Shown here: positions 19,157-28,517 of the stretch, in pieces
Position numbering within the stretch: the stretch's first letter is position 1
Layout of the letters: every line of letters begins with the position of its first letter
Source: Microcaldota archaeon
Lineage (GTDB): Archaea > Micrarchaeota > Micrarchaeia > Micrarchaeales > Micrarchaeaceae
DNA: 54,407 nt
NCBI GenBank assembly: GCA_014874295.1
Contig: JACWAL010000008.1
Coordinates: 1 to 54,407, forward strand
Direction: 5' to 3'
Position numbers and translations under genes: made by a program
The notes under the pieces: generated by a model
What the model was told of the DNA's origin: nothing
Seen by the model: the letters and a program-made list of their open reading frames with translations, nothing else
Databases searched by the model: none

Positions 19157-20305
19157 ATGAAATACGACGCAATACAGATAAGGTTCGGCGAGCTGTGGCT
19201 GAAGGGCGAGAACAGGGACGCATTCATTTCGGCGCTCTACAGGAACGTCTCCAACGCCGTACGCGGCCTCGAATACGCGTCACTGTCCAAGCAGAGGGAT
19301 TCGTTCATGGTAGGGCTGGACGGCAAGTCCGACATTGAAGGGCTGGTGTCCGCGCTGTCATACGTTCCTGGAATATCGTGGTTTTCGCCGATTATGATTG
19401 CCAAGCCTGAGTTACGCGACATGATGAGGAAGGCGCAGTCGTTCGCAAGGGAAGCGAAGGGCAAGGTCAGAATAGAGGCGAAGCGCTCGTTCAAGGGCCA
19501 CAAGTTCAACTCCATGGAAATAGTCAGTGCCATGCTGAAGGCGTCGAAGACAAAGTCGTTCAAGCTCAACCTGGACAAAGATGCCGATGACACGCTCTAC
19601 ATAACGGTCGAGAAGGAGCGTGCGTTCCTGCACCTCAACAAGATAAATGGAGTTGGCGGCCTGCCCGTAGGTACGTCCGGCAAGTGCATCGTGCTGCTCT
19701 CCGGAGGCATAGACTCGCCCGTGGCGTCGTTTTACGCCATGAAGCGCGGGCTCCTGCCGATATACCTGCACTTCTACACGTTCCCGGACAGGGAGGCCGT
19801 GCTGAAGTCGAAAATCCCCAAGATGATAAAGGCGCTTGCCAAGTACTCGAACGGTGCGAAGGTATATTATGTGCCGGCATACCTGTTCCAGGCCGCCGCG
19901 ATGAAGATGGACACGCGATTCGAGCTCGTGGTCTTCAAGCGGTTCATGTACAACGTGGCCGCAAGGATAGCGGAGAAAGAGGCCGCGCTCTCCATCGTAA
20001 CAGGGGAAAGCATCGGCCAGGTCGCATCGCAGACCATAGAGAACATGTCCGCATCGCAGAAAGGCGTATCTCAGCTGATACTCAGGCCGCTGTCGGGCTT
20101 CGACAAGGACGAGATAATCAGGAAAGCCAGGCAGCTTGGCACCTATGGCATGTCCATCCAGGAATACAAGGACGTTTGTTCGATAAGGATAAAGAGGCCG
20201 GCCACCCGCGCTGCAGCGGAGCAGGTCGACAGGCTCTACGCGAGGTGCAAGCTCGATGCAGTCGAAGCGAAGTCGATTAGGGCTGCTCTGTCTGTTTCGT
20301 ACTAG
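19157..20305 (+). CDS. thiI: tRNA 4-thiouridine synthetase ThiI-like
   Basis: MKYDAIQIRFGELWLKGENRDAF; GKCIVLLSGGIDSPVASFYAMKRGLLPIYLHF PP-loop. Confidence 0.9.
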   Translation: MKYDAIQIRFGELWLKGENRDAFISALYRNVSNAVRGLEYASLSKQRDSFMVGLDGKSDIEGLVSALSYVPGISWFSPIMIAKPELRDMMRKAQSFAREAKGKVRIEAKRSFKGHKFNSMEIVSAMLKASKTKSFKLNLDKDADDTLYITVEKERAFLHLNKINGVGGLPVGTSGKCIVLLSGGIDSPVASFYAMKRGLLPIYLHFYTFPDREAVLKSKIPKMIKALAKYSNGAKVYYVPAYLFQAAAMKMDTRFELVVFKRFMYNVAARIAEKEAALSIVTGESIGQVASQTIENMSASQKGVSQLILRPLSGFDKDEIIRKARQLGTYGMSIQEYKDVCSIRIKRPATRAAAEQVDRLYARCKLDAVEAKSIRAALSVSY

Positions 20306-20377
20306 GGGCTGCAAAATCCACCAGTTACGTTCCTTTGCGGTCTGTCTGTATCGTCACTAGACGAAGACCCCGCGCAA

Positions 20378-20390
20378 CCTTATATATCTC
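20378..20390 (+). promoter_or_regulatory. TATA-like promoter upstream of the GHKL/HExxH gene
   Basis: ccttatatatctc about 25 nt before ATG at 20407. Confidence 0.45.
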
Positions 20391-20504
20391 GGACTTCGCA
20401 AATTCTATGGTGAGAATACGAGTTCAAAGCAGATAAGGGGGGAGACAGTCAACAGCACCTCTACCACAAACGGCGCGAGCATCAGGCGCGATGGGCTCTA
20501 CTAT

Positions 20505-21953
20505 ATGGGCATACTTGAAACTTACCGGGTAAAATGGAGCTTGGAGAAGACTGCCCGCGACATACTACAGAACTTCTTCGATCATGAAAGGACGCTGGAA
20601 AACGTGAATTTTGACCTGACCAAGGATGCCGGAAGATATCGCGTAAGAATATCCAACTCTGCCGAATATGATCATCGAATGCTTTTGCACATTGGGGCGA
20701 CGGACAAGACGTCAGGAATGTGCGCAGGTGGGTTCGGTGAAGGCGCAAAAATAGCCGCCTTGATTCTTCTGCGCGACTATGGGTTCGAAAGGGTAACATA
20801 TGCGTCCAGTGATTGGCAGGTAAGGTTCTCGCTATGCCCGCTGCCAGAGGATGACTACCCCAAGCCGGTGCGCGGCCTGTTTGCCGAGATAACAAACACG
20901 GGCAAGAAGATCAATGGCAATTATATCGAGCTTATCGCCTCATCCAAGGAAAATGCAGAGGCGATACTGGGGGCAAGGAACCTGTTCTACAGCCCAGACA
21001 ATCCAGACTTCAGCAATCCCGTCCTCGACGTGCCCGGCACGGGCAGGTTCAAGCTTCTCAGCACCGAGAAAGACCAGCGCAGCGGGAACCTATACATAGC
21101 GGGCCAACGGACCAATTACTATGAAGACAAGTGGCAGACTGTAGAGGACGTTAACCTCTGGGTCGCCAGGTCCGACCTGCTGCCGAAGGACAGGGATCGT
21201 GGCAAGATCTCGTTTTCCGAGATGGACTCTCTTATAGACCACCTCGTGCAGAACAGCCCCAACGACAAGCTTGAAGCGGCCCTCTTTGCAATGAAGCCTA
21301 TTTGGGACAAGCCAATGTACTCCACACAGGTGGGATACAAGATAATGGAAAAGACTGTGCACCGCATGGCGGAATCCGGGATGAAATATGCCTTCGAGAA
21401 CCAATATTTGGCGGATAATCTGCCATACAGCGCGATGCTAATCAAAGAGAATCTCAAGTCATCGGGATACAAGGTTGTGCCACCCTTCTTCAAACAGCTC
21501 GGGATGAAGGGCGCAATGGAGAAATACAAGGAGCTGCAGTCCCATTTCAGGATTGAGGCAAGCAGGCTGGAGGCCCGCCGCATAGGTCTCCTGCAGCAGG
21601 CTGCTGCACTCTTCGGAAAGGAGAACAAGGAGGTCTGGGTCTACGACGCGGAGAGCGAGAAGAACATAATCCATGGGCAATACAATAACGAGTTCATATG
21701 GCTCTCCAAGCAGACCCTAACATATGATTTCGGCAAGGCACTGGCAACTTACGTCCACGAGCTTGATCACAAGTACGGCACTGACCAGAGCGCAGAATTC
21801 AGCTCTGCACTCACGGGTAGCATGGCTACTATAATGACTGCAATGGGCGAGAAAAAGAAAGATTTTGCCTTGCTCAGAAGGGAATGGGCCCCAGAAGCCA
21901 AGAGCGAGAATCTGTTCGCCAGGTTGTTCGGCTCCATGCACGTAGACAGGTGA
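20505..21953 (+). CDS. GHKL-type ATPase fused to C-terminal HExxH (zincin-like) region
   Basis: N box LEKTARDILQNFFDHE; HIGATDKTSG; GGFGEGAKIAALILLRDYG; near C-terminus YVHELDHKYGTDQSAEFSSALTG. Coding frame appears to extend upstream of the listed ATG. Confidence 0.65.
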   Translation: MGILETYRVKWSLEKTARDILQNFFDHERTLENVNFDLTKDAGRYRVRISNSAEYDHRMLLHIGATDKTSGMCAGGFGEGAKIAALILLRDYGFERVTYASSDWQVRFSLCPLPEDDYPKPVRGLFAEITNTGKKINGNYIELIASSKENAEAILGARNLFYSPDNPDFSNPVLDVPGTGRFKLLSTEKDQRSGNLYIAGQRTNYYEDKWQTVEDVNLWVARSDLLPKDRDRGKISFSEMDSLIDHLVQNSPNDKLEAALFAMKPIWDKPMYSTQVGYKIMEKTVHRMAESGMKYAFENQYLADNLPYSAMLIKENLKSSGYKVVPPFFKQLGMKGAMEKYKELQSHFRIEASRLEARRIGLLQQAAALFGKENKEVWVYDAESEKNIIHGQYNNEFIWLSKQTLTYDFGKALATYVHELDHKYGTDQSAEFSSALTGSMATIMTAMGEKKKDFALLRREWAPEAKSENLFARLFGSMHVDR

Positions 21954-21959
21954 TCCCAA

Positions 21960-22745
21960 CTACTCCTCAAAGGGCTTGCCAGTAATCCTGGAGTATGTGT
22001 TGCGCTCTGACACCCCCAACCCATGCGCCTTGTTGAAATAGTTTACAATGTTCCATATGTCCCTCCTTAGGAAATCGTCGGCGCGTGGATGCCTTGTGAC
22101 CACGGCCTGCCCGAAATCTATGAAGTACGGCTTGTTTCCGCGCACGAGGACGTTGTACTCGCTGAGGTCGCCATGCACGAGACCATGCTGGTAAAGCGCC
22201 TTCGTGTACCTGATGATGAGCCGCAGCATCTCCTTGGCTTCCTTCGCGCCGAGCGACACATCCGCGAGCCTGGGGGCGGGTCCGCTCTCATCGCCTATGT
22301 ACTGCATCGCCAGTATGTTGCCGTTGAACATGTACGGTCTGGGAGAGGATATGCCCGCCTTCTCGGCTATCTCGAGGTTGCCAAACTCCTTCTTGCACCA
22401 GGTCTCTATTATCTCCTGCCTCGTCCTTCCTATCCTCTTGAAGCGAGGATCGCCTATTATGTAGTCATCCATGGAAAAGAAGCTCGAGTTCTCGACCCTG
22501 AACATCTTGACTATGATGTATGGTTCGCCCTTGACCATGTCAGAAGTGCCTGGGCTAGCTACATAGATATCTGATTCCTTACCCTTCGCGAACACGGAGC
22601 CCATGCCCCCAATTATGCCCTTGTTGTAGAACTTGCTCAGGTAAATGGCGGCCTTCCTGTTGAGCCCTCCCTCTATGCTCTCCCTTTCCTTCAGGAGAAC
22701 CTTCTCCTTGCTGGGCTCCTTCCTTCTGCCTAACCTCCTAGCCAT
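21960..22745 (-). CDS. rio1: RIO1-type serine/threonine protein kinase
   Basis: GKESDIYVASPG, EYNVLV with LVHGDLSEYN, YFIDFGQAV. Confidence 0.92.
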   Translation of the reverse strand: MARRLGRRKEPSKEKVLLKERESIEGGLNRKAAIYLSKFYNKGIIGGMGSVFAKGKESDIYVASPGTSDMVKGEPYIIVKMFRVENSSFFSMDDYIIGDPRFKRIGRTRQEIIETWCKKEFGNLEIAEKAGISSPRPYMFNGNILAMQYIGDESGPAPRLADVSLGAKEAKEMLRLIIRYTKALYQHGLVHGDLSEYNVLVRGNKPYFIDFGQAVVTRHPRADDFLRRDIWNIVNYFNKAHGLGVSERNTYSRITGKPFEE

Positions 22746-22813
22746 TGGTCCATCCTCTCGCGGTCATAGATATTAATTTAAAGGTTTGTTGTTTATTAAT
22801 ACTTGGTGAATCG

Positions 22814-23086
22814 ATGCCGAAAGAGAAACCAAGCGTTATAACGATAGACCCGAGTCTACAGTATGAACGCATGCTGCACTACAAGGAGAAGCACTCCGGA
22901 TGGATAATCTACAACTCAGTTTATTGGGGGATCTACCTTTTTGCGATAGGCATACTCCTGGTATCTGGCACTGTGACGAGCGTCGCAGGATTCTTTGGAT
23001 GGGCCCTGATGCTGCTCGCAATCTTCGTGATTGTACACGGATTCACGAGCTCGCTGCACCTGAAGCTCATGAAGCACCACGGCTGA
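22814..23086 (+). CDS. Small two-TM membrane protein
   Basis: MPKEKPSVITIDPSLQYERMLHYKEKHSGWIIYNSVYWGIYLFAIGILLVSGTVTSVAGFFGWALMLLAIFVIVHGF. Confidence 0.65.
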   Translation: MPKEKPSVITIDPSLQYERMLHYKEKHSGWIIYNSVYWGIYLFAIGILLVSGTVTSVAGFFGWALMLLAIFVIVHGFTSSLHLKLMKHHG

Positions 23087-23125
23087 AAGGCCGTGGCCCT
23101 TCCTCTTTTCCTTTTTCCATTTTTA
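23077..23125 (+). terminator. Hairpin plus T-rich tract
   Basis: CCACGGC-TGAAAG-GCCGTGG followed by cccttcctcttttcctttttccattttt. Confidence 0.55.
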
Positions 23126-23146
23126 TTTGTTGCTCTTACGTTTTGA

Positions 23147-24307
23147 TTGATGTCCATGCAGGTTCCAAATATATACGAAAGCAGGCACTACAAGCTCTAT
23201 GTCATCATACCAATAGCGATGCTCCTGATCAGCCTGTACTTCATACCGAAGATACAGCTCGATTCGTCGCTTAGAGGAGGAATAACGATAACGCTGCAGT
23301 CGAACAGCAGTATGGACCAGAGGCAGCTTGTCTCGCTGGTAGATTCCGCGATACCGGGTGCAGAGGCGACAGTGGCGCGCGCCCCTGGCGGGGTATCGGT
23401 AACTATAGCGAGCAATGCAAGCATATCCAACGCGGAGGCGTACTTGCTGGGCGCATATTCATACTACGGAAATTACACGCAGGCGAGGTACGTCGCTACG
23501 AGCCTGTCGTCGCTTCTGACCAGTCAGCCCAACAACGCGACCCTCCAGGCAGACCTCGCATCTGCCAATGCAAACGTGTCCACATACCTCTCCAGGCTGA
23601 ATTCCAGCATAAAGGGCGAGTTCTCAAGCCTGTCCGCGATGCTTCCGAACTCCACTTACAACACCACGAGTCCTGAAGCCATGCTCAACTCCGGCAAGTC
23701 GGCGCTCTCCCGCGTCAATTCCATGTACGAGGACAGGGTCATAAGCGCTCTGCACTCAATAGTCCCATTCACCACATATTCGTATCAGACCGTGACGGCC
23801 ACGCTCAGCAACTATTTCCTCGGCCAGGTATTTGACATAATAATCATGTCGTTCATAGTCGTGGGTATAATAGTGCTCTTCGTCTTCAGGAACTTCATAC
23901 CTTCGCTCACGGTCGTGTTCGGCGCGGCGAATGACCTGATAATAGCGCTCGGCGCGATGGGCTTCTTTGGCATACCGTTGGGAGTCGCTTCCATAGGGGG
24001 CCTGCTGATGCTCGTGGGCTACTCGATAGACACGGACATACTTTCTGCGATGAAGGTGCTGAAGAGACACGAGGGCACCCCAGAGGAGAGGGCATTCTCC
24101 ACCCTGAAGACCGGAATGACGATGACGACCACAGCACTAATAGTATTCTCAATACTGTTCATAGTCTCGTACGTGAGCTTCATACCGACGTACTTCGAGA
24201 TATCTGGAGTTGTGCTGGCAGGTCTCGTAGGGGATATACTGGCCACATGGTTTGGCAACGTGGTGCTGGTGCTGTGGTACAAGAAGAGAAAGGAACGCAC
24301 GAGGTGA
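23147..24307 (+). CDS. secF: Protein-export membrane protein SecF
   Basis: SRHYKLYVIIPIAMLLISLYFIPKIQLDSSLRGGITITLQ; C-terminal RND TM segment, FGAANDLIIALGAMGFFGIPLGVASIGGLLMLVGYSIDTDIL. Confidence 0.8.
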   Translation: MMSMQVPNIYESRHYKLYVIIPIAMLLISLYFIPKIQLDSSLRGGITITLQSNSSMDQRQLVSLVDSAIPGAEATVARAPGGVSVTIASNASISNAEAYLLGAYSYYGNYTQARYVATSLSSLLTSQPNNATLQADLASANANVSTYLSRLNSSIKGEFSSLSAMLPNSTYNTTSPEAMLNSGKSALSRVNSMYEDRVISALHSIVPFTTYSYQTVTATLSNYFLGQVFDIIIMSFIVVGIIVLFVFRNFIPSLTVVFGAANDLIIALGAMGFFGIPLGVASIGGLLMLVGYSIDTDILSAMKVLKRHEGTPEERAFSTLKTGMTMTTTALIVFSILFIVSYVSFIPTYFEISGVVLAGLVGDILATWFGNVVLVLWYKKRKERTR

Positions 24308-24311
24308 CCAC

Positions 24312-25886
24312 ATGTCCGCATTAGACTACCTGAAGGATTATAGGATTCTGGTGCTGCTGCTGATAGTGGTTGCGCTCGTCGCCCTTGACGTGACGTACGG
24401 CATACACTTCGGAATAGAGTTCAGTGGAGGCACGCAGATACCCCTCACGCTCGAGCACAGCGTCAACACCACAACGATGGCGACGCTGATCGCAGACCTG
24501 CAGCAGAGGGTCTCCACATTCGGCCTCAAGCAGGTAAGCGTTGAGGGCGTTGGCAGCTCCGTGATATACATCACCGTTCCTACGATTTCACCTACTGACA
24601 TCAACCAGACGATAAACGTCATCGAGAGCCAGGGCAGGTTCCTTGGCGTGGTTAATGGCAAGGAGGCGCTGAACGGTACCAACATACTGAAAGGCAGCGT
24701 CGGGTCGCTGCCGCCCCAGCAGCTCAACGGCACGGTCTCGTGGGCGGTGCAGTTCTACATAACGCAGTCCTCGACGGCCAAGTTCGCAAAGGCGGTCTTC
24801 GGCGAGGCGGACAAGCCCCTCTACATGTTCCTCGACAGGCCTGTAAATGCCGCCATGGTGGTCAACCAGTCGATACTGGCCAACAAGTCGCTCGGCCTGA
24901 CGGCGCAGCAGAGCCTCGCGGCGATGGAGAAGGCGCTGGCGCTCGGGAACCAGACAATACCTGTTATGACGTTCGCTTCAGGCAGCTCCAGCTCGTCCAG
25001 CGTGATAAGCTTCTTCAAGGCGCACCCCGAGTACAGGACCGCGCTCGCAAGTTACAACATAGACCCGGCAGTCGCGAACGCACTGGAACAGATGAATGTC
25101 ACGGTGAAGCTCGAAAGCGATGCCAACATGACACCGCAGTACTTCCAGGTGTCGATAAACAACACAGAGGTCAACAGCTGGCCGCTCGTCGGCCTACTCT
25201 CCTCGCCGATACTCAATGCCTCGATAACCAACGGCAGCGTCGGGGACAGCTACCAGATATCCGGGTTCACGCCGCCCAGCGTACCATCGCCGCAGCAGTA
25301 CTCATATGCGCAGAACCAGGAGAAGACGATAACCAGCATACTCAACGGCGGTGCGCTGCCCGTGTCGGTCATAGTCGGCAACCCGACCAGCATACCAGCG
25401 ACATTGGGCCAGGAGGCCCTCTACGTCAGCGGCGTCGCGCTGCTGCTTGCGGTCGTGGCGCTCACCATATTCATAACTGTGCGCTACAGGCGCCCATTCC
25501 TCGTACTGCCGATACTGCTCACCACCTTCCTTGAGGTGTTCATAATAATCTCGATACTGGGCACGGTCGGAACGATTGATCTCTCAGGTGTTGCTGGGAT
25601 AATAGCGGTCGTAGGAACCGGAGTCGATGCGCAGATCATCATCACTGACGAGATGCTGCTGAGGGGAACTGAGCACTCGACAGCTAAGGGTGTGCTGGGC
25701 TCCGCCTTTACGATAGTGTGGATAGATGCCCTGCTGCTCGTCGGCGCCATGCTGCCACTGTTCTTCTCAACGTCGCTCGTGACCGTCATCGGCTTCTCCG
25801 AAGCAACGATAATAGGCGCGCTGCTCGGGGTACTCGTCACAAGGCCGGCGTACGGCGCGCTGATAAGCAGGCACTTCTCGCATTGA
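24312..25886 (+). CDS. secD: Protein-export membrane protein SecD
   Basis: MSALDYLKDYRILVLLLIVVALVALDVTYGIHFGIEFSGGTQIPL; GVAGIIAVVGTGVDAQIIITDEML. Confidence 0.82.
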   Translation: MSALDYLKDYRILVLLLIVVALVALDVTYGIHFGIEFSGGTQIPLTLEHSVNTTTMATLIADLQQRVSTFGLKQVSVEGVGSSVIYITVPTISPTDINQTINVIESQGRFLGVVNGKEALNGTNILKGSVGSLPPQQLNGTVSWAVQFYITQSSTAKFAKAVFGEADKPLYMFLDRPVNAAMVVNQSILANKSLGLTAQQSLAAMEKALALGNQTIPVMTFASGSSSSSSVISFFKAHPEYRTALASYNIDPAVANALEQMNVTVKLESDANMTPQYFQVSINNTEVNSWPLVGLLSSPILNASITNGSVGDSYQISGFTPPSVPSPQQYSYAQNQEKTITSILNGGALPVSVIVGNPTSIPATLGQEALYVSGVALLLAVVALTIFITVRYRRPFLVLPILLTTFLEVFIIISILGTVGTIDLSGVAGIIAVVGTGVDAQIIITDEMLLRGTEHSTAKGVLGSAFTIVWIDALLLVGAMLPLFFSTSLVTVIGFSEATIIGALLGVLVTRPAYGALISRHFSH

Positions 25887-25930
25887 CGCGGAAATGAACC
25901 TCATCCATTTTTATTCCTTCCATACGTTAT

Positions 25931-26821
25931 GTGAACGATCTCATGCCAAGAAAGACTGCAACGACCATGCACAGAAGGTCGCAGTCCGCCATGGAATACC
26001 TAATGACATATGGCTGGGCAATCCTTATCATAGCAGTCGTACTTGGCGCCCTCTATTCCTTAGGTGTCTTCAACATGTCAGCATTTATGCCCAAGATCGG
26101 CCCAGGCGCCTGCCACGTCTTCCGGCCGAACGGCCCAGGCACTTCGTGGAACGTGGCGCTGACAGGCAGCTGTACCGGGTATCTCCCGCAGTACGTCACG
26201 CAGTTCAACGGCCAGAGCAGCACAATGACAACCAGCAGGAGCATAAGCTCAGGTTCAAATTTTACCCTTGTGGTTTGGTTTCTGTCTAAAAGGTCGCCAA
26301 CCAACCAGTGGCCCATCATATTTGGCTATTTCGACACGCACAGATATCCTGGAATCAGGATAGACAACTTCGGGCTGGGCAATGTATATTTAGAGTGGGG
26401 AAACAACCCACCGACATGCGATAGTAGCAGTTATATCTCGTTGGGCTCGGGAGCGGTCCCCGATAGGAGGTGGCATCAGGTTATATACACATACAATGGC
26501 GTGATGGTTTCGGCTTACTTTGACGGCGCAGGAACAGGGACAGTGAATACAAACATGTGTTTAGGAACATACACTTACACAATGAGTGTTGGTTTTAATG
26601 GCTCCATCGCCAACACCCAAATCTATAACGCCTCGCTGACAGGCGCCCAGGTGAAGTACCTCTACAACGAGGGCATCGGCGGCGCGCCCATCTACCTGCA
26701 GCACTTAGTTGGGTGGTGGCCCCTCAACGGCGACACCAATGACTATAGCGGCAACAACAACAACGGCGCGCCGACAGCCATTGCATACAACGGCTCATGG
26801 ACTTCCGGATACTTCCATTGA
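25931..26821 (+). CDS. Class III signal peptide protein with LamG/concanavalin A-like domain
   Basis: RRSQSAMEYLMTYGWAILIIAVVLGALYSLGVFN; GQSSTMTTSRSISSGSNFTLVVWFLSKR...ISLGSGAVPDRRWHQVIYTYNGVMVSAYFDGAGTG. Confidence 0.75.
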   Translation: MNDLMPRKTATTMHRRSQSAMEYLMTYGWAILIIAVVLGALYSLGVFNMSAFMPKIGPGACHVFRPNGPGTSWNVALTGSCTGYLPQYVTQFNGQSSTMTTSRSISSGSNFTLVVWFLSKRSPTNQWPIIFGYFDTHRYPGIRIDNFGLGNVYLEWGNNPPTCDSSSYISLGSGAVPDRRWHQVIYTYNGVMVSAYFDGAGTGTVNTNMCLGTYTYTMSVGFNGSIANTQIYNASLTGAQVKYLYNEGIGGAPIYLQHLVGWWPLNGDTNDYSGNNNNGAPTAIAYNGSWTSGYFH

Positions 26822-26866
26822 GCTGCCAGATAAGGCATATATCGCTTTGCGACAAATACTGCTCCT

Positions 26867-27508
26867 ATGGAAAGACATTGCCCCATGTGCGGGAAATCGA
26901 GCAACGACGTGCGGTTCATCGTAGACATCTGCGAGCCATGCACAATCAAGAAGATACAATCCACCCTGCCAGGTGTCGTGGCGATAAGAGTCTGCAAGTT
27001 CTGCGGCAGGATATGGAGTGCCGGCGACTTCGTGCCGGAGAGGAAGGACTCGCTCGCGGTCGCAATAAAGCAGGCACTCAGGCAGAAGGACTGCATGATC
27101 GACGTGCTAGAATCCGGTCAGGACCTCGTCAAGGCGCGCTTCACCTGCGAAACGCAGGGTAAGCACGTCACATTCATTACTGAGCTGAAGCTCAAGCGCA
27201 ACTACGAGATGTGCCCCCGTTGCTCCAGGATAAAGGCAGGGTACTATGAGGCAGTAGTTCAGTTTCGCGGCGAGATGGGTCACGTTGAGAGGATGGCCGC
27301 CGCTCTTCAGCGGTTCATGGAACGCCGCGACGCATTCATATCGAGGACTGAGACGCTGAAGACGGGCATAGACGTGTACGCAAGTAGTAAGAAACTCGCA
27401 TCGGAATTCATGCTCGCGTGGAAGCTCAAGCCGAAGCGCTCGTACACGCTCTACGGCATGAAGCACGGCAAGAAGCTCTACAGGAATATCTACTCTGTAG
27501 AGGTGTGA
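26867..27508 (+). CDS. NMD3-like zinc-binding protein
   Basis: MERHCPMCGKSS...DICEPCTIKKIQ...IRVCKFCGRIWSAGDFVP. Confidence 0.8.
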   Translation: MERHCPMCGKSSNDVRFIVDICEPCTIKKIQSTLPGVVAIRVCKFCGRIWSAGDFVPERKDSLAVAIKQALRQKDCMIDVLESGQDLVKARFTCETQGKHVTFITELKLKRNYEMCPRCSRIKAGYYEAVVQFRGEMGHVERMAAALQRFMERRDAFISRTETLKTGIDVYASSKKLASEFMLAWKLKPKRSYTLYGMKHGKKLYRNIYSVEV

Positions 27509-27514
27509 CACCTG

Positions 27515-28039
27515 TCACTTTGGCAGCACGGGCGCCATATAAACGCACGGTATGCTGGGCTGCGACGGGCAGCTAGCCTGCGCGCTCACGTTGACCAGGT
27601 AGGTGGAGGCGGACTCTATCGCGGACAGGTTGCCGCTCACGTTGACAAGCGAGTATGCTGTCACGTAGCTCATCCCGGCGCTGGTCTCTATGACAAACAC
27701 TATCTGCCTGCCCACGGTGTTATTCAGGTTGCCCACGTAGATGTTGTGCACGTTCTGCGGCACCTGGACGCTTGTGAACACCTGGGTAGGAGGTCCCTGT
27801 GCCGCCACCTGGGCGGCAACAGACGCGAGCTTGTCGGCCGTGCTCTGCGCCTGTCCGGTGTAAAGGGTGGCGCTCGACGAGGCCATCTGCACGAAAGCCA
27901 GCATCACTATCGGCAGCAGGATTATTATCCCGAAGGAGAGCATGATGAGCAGCTCGAGGCTGGACTGCAGCATTGGCCCCCTCGTCATCATCCCTGTGCT
28001 TGGGAGCTTCATACTACCATCACGTTGCGAACTTGACAA
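27515..28039 (-). CDS. Class III signal peptide pilin/flagellin-like protein
   Basis: MLQSSLELLIMLSFGIIILLPIVMLAFVQMASSSATLYTGQAQSTADKLASVAAQVAAQG. Confidence 0.75.
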   Translation of the reverse strand: MSSSQRDGSMKLPSTGMMTRGPMLQSSLELLIMLSFGIIILLPIVMLAFVQMASSSATLYTGQAQSTADKLASVAAQVAAQGPPTQVFTSVQVPQNVHNIYVGNLNNTVGRQIVFVIETSAGMSYVTAYSLVNVSGNLSAIESASTYLVNVSAQASCPSQPSIPCVYMAPVLPK

Positions 28040-28517
28040 ACGCGCAAGGCAACCCTACCCCATGCGTAGCGGGGCATACCTTGGTAGCGCTGACGTTCAG
28101 CAGGTAAGTGGCTGGCCCCTGTATTCCCGGCAGGTAGCCGCTTATGTTGATTGGAGTGTACGCCGCGATGTAGCTTGTGCCTGCGTTAGTGTTGACCACA
28201 AATATGACCTCATTGCCTATGCCATTGTAGCTCATGTTGCCAACATAAACGGCCTGCACATTCTGTGGCACATGTAACAGCACAGTCTGCCTGGCCGGAT
28301 AGCCTTGCGTCGCCACCTGAGTCGCCACGGATGCCAGCTTCTCAGCGGCAGTCGCCGCCTCGCTCGTGGACAGCGTCGAATCCGTGTTGGATATTTGTAC
28401 GAAAGCCAGCGTCACTATCGGCAGCAGTATCATGAGCCCGAATGAAAGCGTTATAATGAGTTCAAGACTCGACTGACCCATCGCAGATACGCTGCGTCTC
28501 ATTCGATGACCCTCCAC
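28020..28517 (-). CDS. Class III signal peptide pilin/flagellin-like protein, tandem paralog of preceding
   Basis: MGQSSLELIITLSFGLMILLPIVTLAFVQISNTDSTLSTSEAATAAEKLASVATQVATQG. Confidence 0.75.
   Translation of the reverse strand: MEGHRMRRSVSAMGQSSLELIITLSFGLMILLPIVTLAFVQISNTDSTLSTSEAATAAEKLASVATQVATQGYPARQTVLLHVPQNVQAVYVGNMSYNGIGNEVIFVVNTNAGTSYIAAYTPINISGYLPGIQGPATYLLNVSATKVCPATHGVGLPCAFVKFAT

Noticed and set aside
19412-20314. 300-aa minus ORF
   Set aside because: Shadow ORF of thiI; the plus strand has clear PP-loop motifs.
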